Shown here: positions 58,350 to 64,000 of the stretch, piece after piece
Layout: every line of letters begins with the position of its first letter
Numbering within the stretch: position 1 is the stretch's first letter
Assembly: GCA_963930655.1 (NCBI GenBank)
Contig: OZ005608.1
Location: 11,284,001-11,348,000, forward strand
Source: Myrica gale
Taxonomy: Eukaryota; Streptophyta; Magnoliopsida; Fagales; Myricaceae
Direction: 5' to 3'
Length of the DNA stretch: 64,000 nt
Position numbers and translations under genes: made by a program
Notes under the pieces: generated by a model
Told to the model about the DNA's origin: nothing
The model's database searches: none
The model's input: the letters and a program-made list of their open reading frames with translations, nothing else

Positions 58350-59831
58350 TTATTTGTCTGCCTTTTGGCTAATAAAATCCACAAAAGCATCCAATGCAGC
58401 CTCCGAACTCGCCGGGAACCCACTCTCAAACTTACCACGAAGCCTTGCAGCCCTTTCATGCATCTCTTCGCCCCCCATTAGCCTCTCTATTCCTTTCACA
58501 ATATCCTCCTTCTGCACCATTTGGGATAAATCTTCAGCCACCCTATACCCCACCTTGAGATGGCTCACCACCAGCTTGGCGTTGTAGTGTTGGTCGCCCC
58601 TTAGGGGCCATGCCAGAAATGGCACCCCACGCCCTATCGCTTCAGCCGTAGAGTTCCACCCGCAATGTGACAAAAAGCCACCAGTTGAGGGATGGCTTAG
58701 TATCAGCAACTGGGGTGCCCATCCCTCTATTATCAAACCCCTATCTCCCACTTTGCTATCCAACCCATGCGGAAAGTACCCTGCCCCTGAAGAATCCGGT
58801 TGTACACGAACGGGTTTGGATATACCCGCCCAGGGTTGTATGACCCAGATAAACGCCCGGGTTGACTCTTCTAATGCAGAGGATAATTGTGGGTACTCCT
58901 CCATATTCGGCCCCACTTCACTACCGAATGCAACGTATAGCACCGACCTAGCCGGCTTGGAATCTAACCATTGGATCACCTCCTCCTCTGTGTAGTTAGA
59001 TCGGCGAGTTTGCTCTCTGATCTCACGGTCACGGATCAATGCGTCCGATGACTTCCAATACTGCTCAGGCAAGAGTGGGCCCACACCCCACGCTGGCATT
59101 CCCATTTGATTGGTCATGTATTCGATGAATGGATGCTCCAGATCGTCACAGGTGTTGAACATCAACGCGATTGAGCCTTCGACTTCTGGAACCCATGGTG
59201 GCCGGTCACCCGGCTTTGGTGGACCTCCTCCGACACCTGGTGGGCGGTTGGGACCCGAACCGGGTGGACCTCCACCTGCTGGGCCGCCGCGTGGAGGACC
59301 TCCAGGTCGTCGTTTAAGATCCGAAGTCGTTACACCCATCTCTTCGGGTAATCCGGGAATCAAACGGATCTCACCGGGTTTGGTATCACCAGCCTCAACC
59401 TTCCAGGTGCCCAACTCCATGGCGGCGGCACAAGCCCCAAACGTGAAGAAGCTGATCACCGGGATGCTGAATCTCCAAAACACTTGCTTGGTCCAACCCA
59501 TCTGAAAGTCGATGATAGCACAGAGAGGAGGGGGCAAATTGGGAAGATTGGAGCGATTAGCGAGATGGGCATCGAGGTCTTGGGCGGCCTGGTGGCGTAG
59601 CGCCTCGGATGGGGGCATGGGAGGGCCCGAAGACCCAGCTATCTCGGCGATACCGGTGAGTGGATTTTGAGAGAAAGAGGCGGGGATCGAAGAAGAAAGA
59701 GTGGATGGAATGACCAGTGTAGCATGGTAACTACGGGAGGATATGTGCTTGCAGAGCTCCATGCAAGGATGGAAATGTCCCTGCCCGGAACCTGTAACGA
59801 CAAAGATCTCACCTGGCATGCTGCTTTTCAC
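58350..59831 (-). CDS. family 1 UDP-glycosyltransferase with Pro/Gly-rich linker
   Basis: 493 residues, one exon, near the usual 450-500. GT-B fold enzyme that transfers sugar from UDP-sugar to small molecules in the cytosol. The catalytic His is H19 (GQGHFHP), its partner Asp is probably D108 (CAIIDFQ), and the 44-residue PSPG box runs W371-Q414 (WAPQLLILSHPSTGGFLSHC...RGDQ). The last Gln suggests UDP-glucose. Residues ~175-212, in the loop between the N- and C-terminal domains, are almost all Pro, Gly and Arg, which is unusual and GC-rich. The start is the first Met, with a second at M5. The acceptor and UGT subfamily cannot be told. A broken paralogue lies at 56733-56945. Confidence 0.93.
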   Translation of the reverse strand: MKSSMPGEIFVVTGSGQGHFHPCMELCKHISSRSYHATLVIPSTLSSSIPASFSQNPLTGIAEIAGSSGPPMPPSEALRHQAAQDLDAHLANRSNLPNLPPPLCAIIDFQMGWTKQVFWRFSIPVISFFTFGACAAAMELGTWKVEAGDTKPGEIRLIPGLPEEMGVTTSDLKRRPGGPPRGGPAGGGPPGSGPNRPPGVGGGPPKPGDRPPWVPEVEGSIALMFNTCDDLEHPFIEYMTNQMGMPAWGVGPLLPEQYWKSSDALIRDREIREQTRRSNYTEEEVIQWLDSKPARSVLYVAFGSEVGPNMEEYPQLSSALEESTRAFIWVIQPWAGISKPVRVQPDSSGAGYFPHGLDSKVGDRGLIIEGWAPQLLILSHPSTGGFLSHCGWNSTAEAIGRGVPFLAWPLRGDQHYNAKLVVSHLKVGYRVAEDLSQMVQKEDIVKGIERLMGGEEMHERAARLRGKFESGFPASSEAALDAFVDFISQKADK

Positions 59832-59893
59832 TCGAGTTTTCGTTCTCTTGTGGGTCTGGTATACTCGGGTCCTTCCTCGGGAGCTCTTCCTTT

Positions 59894-59903
59894 GTTTATA
59901 AAG
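59894..59903 (-). promoter_or_regulatory. UGT TATA box
   Basis: The minus strand has CTTTATAAAC about 65 bp before the UGT start codon, implying a short 5' leader of ~35 nt. Confidence 0.5.
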
Positions 59904-60526
59904 TAGACGAAGATGACAACAGAAGATGGAAGATTCAATCTAGAGTAAGACTGTAGTAGAACAGAGGAAAGCAAGTTCTTTTTGACTGACTGGTAATTTC
60001 AGAAAAAAGAAAAGGTCTTTTGACTGGAAGGTACGGCGTACTAATAGAGGAGGAGAACGAACAATGAAATCTGAAGATTCGTTGTTGGCGTGGGGCATGT
60101 CCACTTTTGGTTGGAACAATTGGGCGGTTGCGTCAAAACTTAAATGATGATATTTATGCCTTAAAGGTCCAGAGGACGACGTTATGTTAAAACTCTAAAT
60201 CATAGGCATTCGTGAGTCCTTTTTTTATTTAGGCAATAAGAACTCCAATGATCCAATCAAAGATCACACACCTCACAATATCATCTAGTAGTTGTGAAAT
60301 ATCAACGTTACCAGAAAATAATCTACCGGTCCTACTCCATTTGGCTATTCTATGAGCCATTTTCATTTGACATTCCTGGGGATCCATTTGAAGACACATA
60401 TTGACTGTGGACGTTCGACTTGCATTATGTGACAGTCACAAGACCTGTTTCTATTTCCACGGAGAACTGATCCCAGGTTTGTCTTAACATATAACAGATT
60501 ACACTTGTGATCGCTAAGTCATTCCT
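59904..60526. other. UGT upstream region, no gene
   Basis: Presumed UGT promoter and intergenic DNA. No further element recognised. Confidence 0.4.
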
Positions 60527-60542
60527 AATGATCACCACACTT

Positions 60543-61574
60543 CTTTTTTTTTTTTTTTTTTTTTCTAGGCAAACAAACTTTATTAAAAAACGAGAATAAT
60601 ACAGCCAAATCCCAGCAGAAAACCGACCGAAATGCCAGTGGAACACCTAAACGGACCAAAAGGCCCTACAATAACCGGACACAGAAGCCGGGACCACCAA
60701 CAGCCACAAAGGCTGGGAACACAAGCCAAACACCAAACGATCCCAAGGATCATCACACAATACAACCATAACCAGGCCACAAGGGCCAGAACACAGGACA
60801 TACAGAAACCGATCACAAGGATCGGAACACAACACAGACAACAACATAACCACCGCTCAAGACGATGGCGGCGTCCACTGAAGGAGGGGCAATCCTCGCA
60901 ACGAACCGACTCCTTCAGGGCAATCTTCAGACAAGGATAGGCTGCATACAAGAGAGGAGGAGAAGGCGGAGCAGATGGCGGCACAAAACAGCGGCAACCA
61001 AGGGCAGCAGGGAGCAAAACCACCGAGCCCCTAGGCGGCACACGCACGCAGGGCGGCGCGTGACCACTAGGCGCCGGCAACGGAACGCCGAACCGAGGCA
61101 GCAAGTGACGCCAGAAGGGGCTGAGCATGGCGGGGCGGGGCCAAACCTCCAAAAAACGAGCAAAACAGCCAAAGAGGGGGCAAAGAGGGTCGGGCGCGTG
61201 AGATCCACGCGCGCGGATGGATGCGCGTGAGGACTCACGCGCCACCCGATGACCGCCTCACTTGGCCAGAAAAGGAGGCCAGGAGGAGAGGAAGCCCACC
61301 ATGGGGGCTGTGTAAGCCGGAGACCACCGGAGAGGCCGGGATCTAACCTGCAAAACAAGCACAAAAATAGCCCAAAGAAAAACCGAAAAAACAAAGGGAA
61401 AAAGGCCTCCGGCCACCAGGAGGGGAGCCGAAGGAGAGGAGAGGGAGGGGAGAGGCCGGAGCTCCTCCCCTCCCCAAAACGAAGCCGGCCGGTGGGTGGT
61501 GTTCAGACAAAAGAAGGGAAGATTCTAGAGAGAGGGAGGAGACTCTCTCTCTAGAACTCCAATTACTTTTTTTT
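60543..61574 (-). mobile_element. GC-rich non-autonomous retroposon (LINE-like tail)
   Basis: A T run at about 60544-60564 (poly-A on the minus strand) is preceded on that strand by TTTTTAATAAAGTTTGTTTG. AATGATCACCACACTT at 60527-60542 is repeated with a 3-bp insert at 61575-61593, i.e. a target-site duplication. The body is strikingly GC-rich for this window and has no RT domain. It is about 1.03 kb. This is a LINE-mobilised or Sadhu-like retroposon; the long open stretch in it is not taken as a gene. Confidence 0.85.
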
Positions 61575-61593
61575 AATGATCACCACCACACTT

Positions 61594-63050
61594 GAATATT
61601 GACAACTTCGCAATTCTCCAGAACTAACAGTCGGGGCCTCTGCATGTCTGACTGTCTCCCTTGATATGAAAATGTACAGAGGAAAATCATAGTAAGATCC
61701 ATCATTGGTGTGGGAGGTGCAGAAGTTGATGACAAGACAGAGCCCTACATTACATACAAATGTACATTACATTGGACACCTGGATACCAAACTTTGACCT
61801 CATGGCCTACAGCTGTCAGGGTAATTTGAAAGCTTTCTACCCCATTACTCAGTTCCTTGGTTCATCTTGAGTTAGAAATGATGTACCCATTGACAAACTC
61901 CAGAGAATCCTAGGGGTTGTTTGATTCGCACTCCATTCAGAAGACTATTCGCTGAATTACTAATGTTCATGCAATAAACTTAAACTTCTGACTTGCACGT
62001 AGTATCCTGTAATACAATGCATTCTTTTCATCTATCTGTATTAGGCCATATGCCTATTGCATACTGCATGGAATTCCACCAGAACTTCTTGCTGATTTTA
62101 TGCCCATTGATTTCCATTCAAAAGACACTAAGCAATTCCAGCTTGTCTTCTCAGAGATTTTTTACACATACTTTTCTTGTACTCACTATAGGGAAGAATC
62201 ATGTAGGCTGGATGTGTTGGCCCTTTAAATCAACCCCCTGTACAAGTACTAAGCACTTCCGAGCCCATCTGTTGCCTGTCACCAAGATCATGGTTCTGTG
62301 AAGAAATCAAAGGCTTAATAATCTCAACATTCATTAAACGTGCAGAATCAAAAGATTAAGACAGTCCGATATTCAGTTGGATCAGTAACCACATGTAACC
62401 TAAGGTTAATTTCTTTTTAATCTGGGTTAACTTATGACTCATTAAATAACATGTGTAATACACCAAAACTTTAATGCACGCAAAAAGCTCTTACATCAGG
62501 AACAAATGGAGACCCAGGTTTAGGCGACTGTAAAATAAACATGGTCCACATACTCAAGGTCAGACATACTTTTCAGACAATACTGAAACATATAAGCGGT
62601 TCAAGATAATGAGATACTATTGCTCTGCAACATCAGTTTGAAAGCTATGCAATCACTGGACTATTCAAGAATGGTGTTTGGCTCCCAAACTTTTGCAATC
62701 TCTCTCTCTCCATTACACAGCGACATTGTAATGGAGAGAGAGAGATTGTTTGGGATTATTTTTTTTAGGTTAGTGACACACAGCGACATTGTAATGGATT
62801 TTATCTACAACAAAAACCGATGAAAATAGAAACCTTTATCTTCAACGAGATTCCTTCATCATATGAAGCTGCTGCCTCTACAGTTTATTTAATATTATTA
62901 TTAATTTGGTTATAATATTGACATCATACTCCTCACACAATACTGTGATATTAATGGGCAGGTCAAATACATAGAAGGAACATGGAGTTTCTTAAATGAT
63001 ACGATCTAGTAAACAGAAACTGTTCCCGAGATAAGTTCATACCAGACATA
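61594..63050. other. intergenic DNA downstream of the DUF1995 gene
   Basis: No coding region recognised. It contains the perfect hairpin at 62696-62748. Confidence 0.4.
62696..62748. repeat. perfect 22-bp inverted repeat with 9-nt loop
   Basis: 62696-62717 is the exact reverse complement of 62727-62748; the loop is CAGCGACAT. About 20 bp of the loop and right arm (ACAGCGACATTGTAATGGA) is repeated directly near 62780-62800. Confidence 0.9.
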
Positions 63051-64000
63051 TCAAGCTGAAGGTAGAATGTCCAATGCAACTTCCTTGAGGGATGGCATAA
63101 CTTCTTGCTGATGCAGACAAACATATTTATTCCCCACTTTTCTGAGTACCTTCCAAGGACCAGGGTAACACCTAAGGCACAATTTCAAAAAAGTCAAAAC
63201 TAAAGATGAATGCATCTAGCCACCAGCAATTTAAGGAATAGAATAAAGCACTAAAATATAAATGAAGCTATGCAATCGGTAGTTCTTGGCGTTACGAGAC
63301 CTGAAAAGGGTCCTCCATTGTGTTCCTTAATATTGTGGATGTAATAAATACTTTCCATTATAGACAGAGAGTCTTGGAAAGTTTGGCCAGCTTCGGGTAG
63401 AAGAATGATGGATAATCTTAAAGCATTCAAGGACAATTGCTGTCTGAGCAGACTAAAATAGGCAACATATAGTCCCACGGATGTAAACATATATCCTACA
63501 TCATGAGCTGGAGAGTGGAGGGTCTTGGAGAGTTTGGCCTGCTCTGGGTAGAACGATGGAGGATAATCTTAATTCATTCAAGGACAAGTGTCGCCTGAGT
63601 AAAGCGAAACAGCAAATATATAACCCAAGGGATGGACCCGCATCCTTCTCAGACTTCCTTCCACTACACCACAAAACTTTTGAGTCTTCAATTATAGTTC
63701 TTTTTCTGTTTTGAGATAAAGCACCAGTGGGCACCAAGATGAGCTATACCGTTCTCTCTAACCTCCAAAACACACACCAAGAGTGCATTTTGAAACGGAA
63801 GGAAAAACGGCTAAATAGCATTTAAACCGAACAACTAACCAATTAGAAAAACTCCAATATGAGGTATATATGAATCATGTTAAAGTGTCAAAGGATACAT
63901 CCAGATCTTATACGGTCGAGTTCTCCGTTGAAAATAATCAGTTTTCTGGCAGTGTTCTCGACAGCTTCTTTGTAAAGCTCTTCTACCACAAGCATTTCTG
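63051..64000 (-). CDS. DUF1995-type protein, 3' part, with duplicated exon and frame shifts
   Basis: Truncated by the window edge. Exon 63899-64000 reads VVEELYKEAVENTARKLIFN, then GELDRIRSG, with a GT donor. Exon 63301-63416 begins at an AG acceptor and reads YYPSFFYPKLAKLSKTL, then, after a one-base shift, YYIHNIKEHNGG, then after another shift joins the last exon (63051-63171), CYPGPWKVLRKVGNKYVCLH to the stop. This block order is that of DUF1995, a plastid domain found in LPA3-type proteins. A second exon-like copy lies upstream at about 63520-63567. The two shifts sit at short C and G runs, so either the copy is a pseudogene or the sequence has base-run errors. The family call is from memory. 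Confidence 0.6.

Noticed and set aside
59110-59505. Pro/Gly-rich plus-strand open frame
   Set aside because: It is the antisense of the UGT Pro/Gly-rich linker.
60583-61245. 220-residue minus-strand open frame
   Set aside because: It lies in the GC-rich retroposon, where long open frames arise by chance; it has no RT or other domain.

Overview
The window is nuclear DNA of a flowering plant, almost certainly a eudicot. The evidence is an intronless plastid-type carotenoid cleavage dioxygenase gene, a plant UDP-glycosyltransferase, Ty1/copia and Ty3/gypsy LTR elements of plant lineages, an endogenous caulimovirid, and Pack-MULEs carrying pieces of plant genes. No bacterial, organellar or rRNA sequence was seen. 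The species cannot be named from the sequence alone.

Only three host loci look like real genes, all on the minus strand: a complete CCD4-type carotenoid cleavage dioxygenase (29361-31199), a complete UDP-glycosyltransferase with an unusual Pro/Gly-rich linker (58350-59831), and the 3' part of a DUF1995-type gene that runs off the right edge (63051-64000). The DUF1995 copy has a duplicated exon and two apparent single-base shifts. A broken UGT paralogue lies at 56733-56945. The three loci are not an operon-like unit and I see no shared function.

Layout: 0.9-7.1 kb is a degraded copia element with an extra env-like region. 7.1-14.5 kb is gypsy (Tekay/Del-like) debris with a 3.4 kb LTR, then a 49-bp minisatellite (14.46-15.0 kb) and a Tat-like gag relic (15.0-16.8 kb). 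16.8-28.8 kb is one copy of a segmental duplication, interrupted by a small TRIM-like LTR element and by an 8 kb endogenous pararetrovirus set between two TA repeats. 28.8-33.5 kb holds CCD4 and its flanks. 35.7-42.0 kb is the second copy of the segmental duplication, interrupted by a 4 kb long-TIR transposon.

From 33.9 to 58.3 kb lies a dense cluster of DNA transposons. Five have long terminal inverted repeats of Mutator/Pack-MULE type. Two of these have perfect 9-bp target duplications and carry host gene fragments (a GDP-L-fucose synthase piece; an SKU5-similar piece plus a small membrane-protein piece). A third has ~650-bp arms around spliced exons of a YrdC-domain gene. Between them are a Tourist-like MITE with a readable empty site, a hAT relic whose 5' end has been amplified into a ~536-bp tandem array, and a complete non-autonomous hAT with an 8-bp target duplication. 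60.5-61.6 kb is a GC-rich retroposon with a poly-A tail and target duplication.

The most unusual content is the Pack-MULE cluster, the YrdC inverted-repeat element, the tandem array seeded by a hAT 5' end, and the TA-flanked pararetrovirus. Most LTR and viral material is decayed. All identities are from motif reading by eye; no database search was run.
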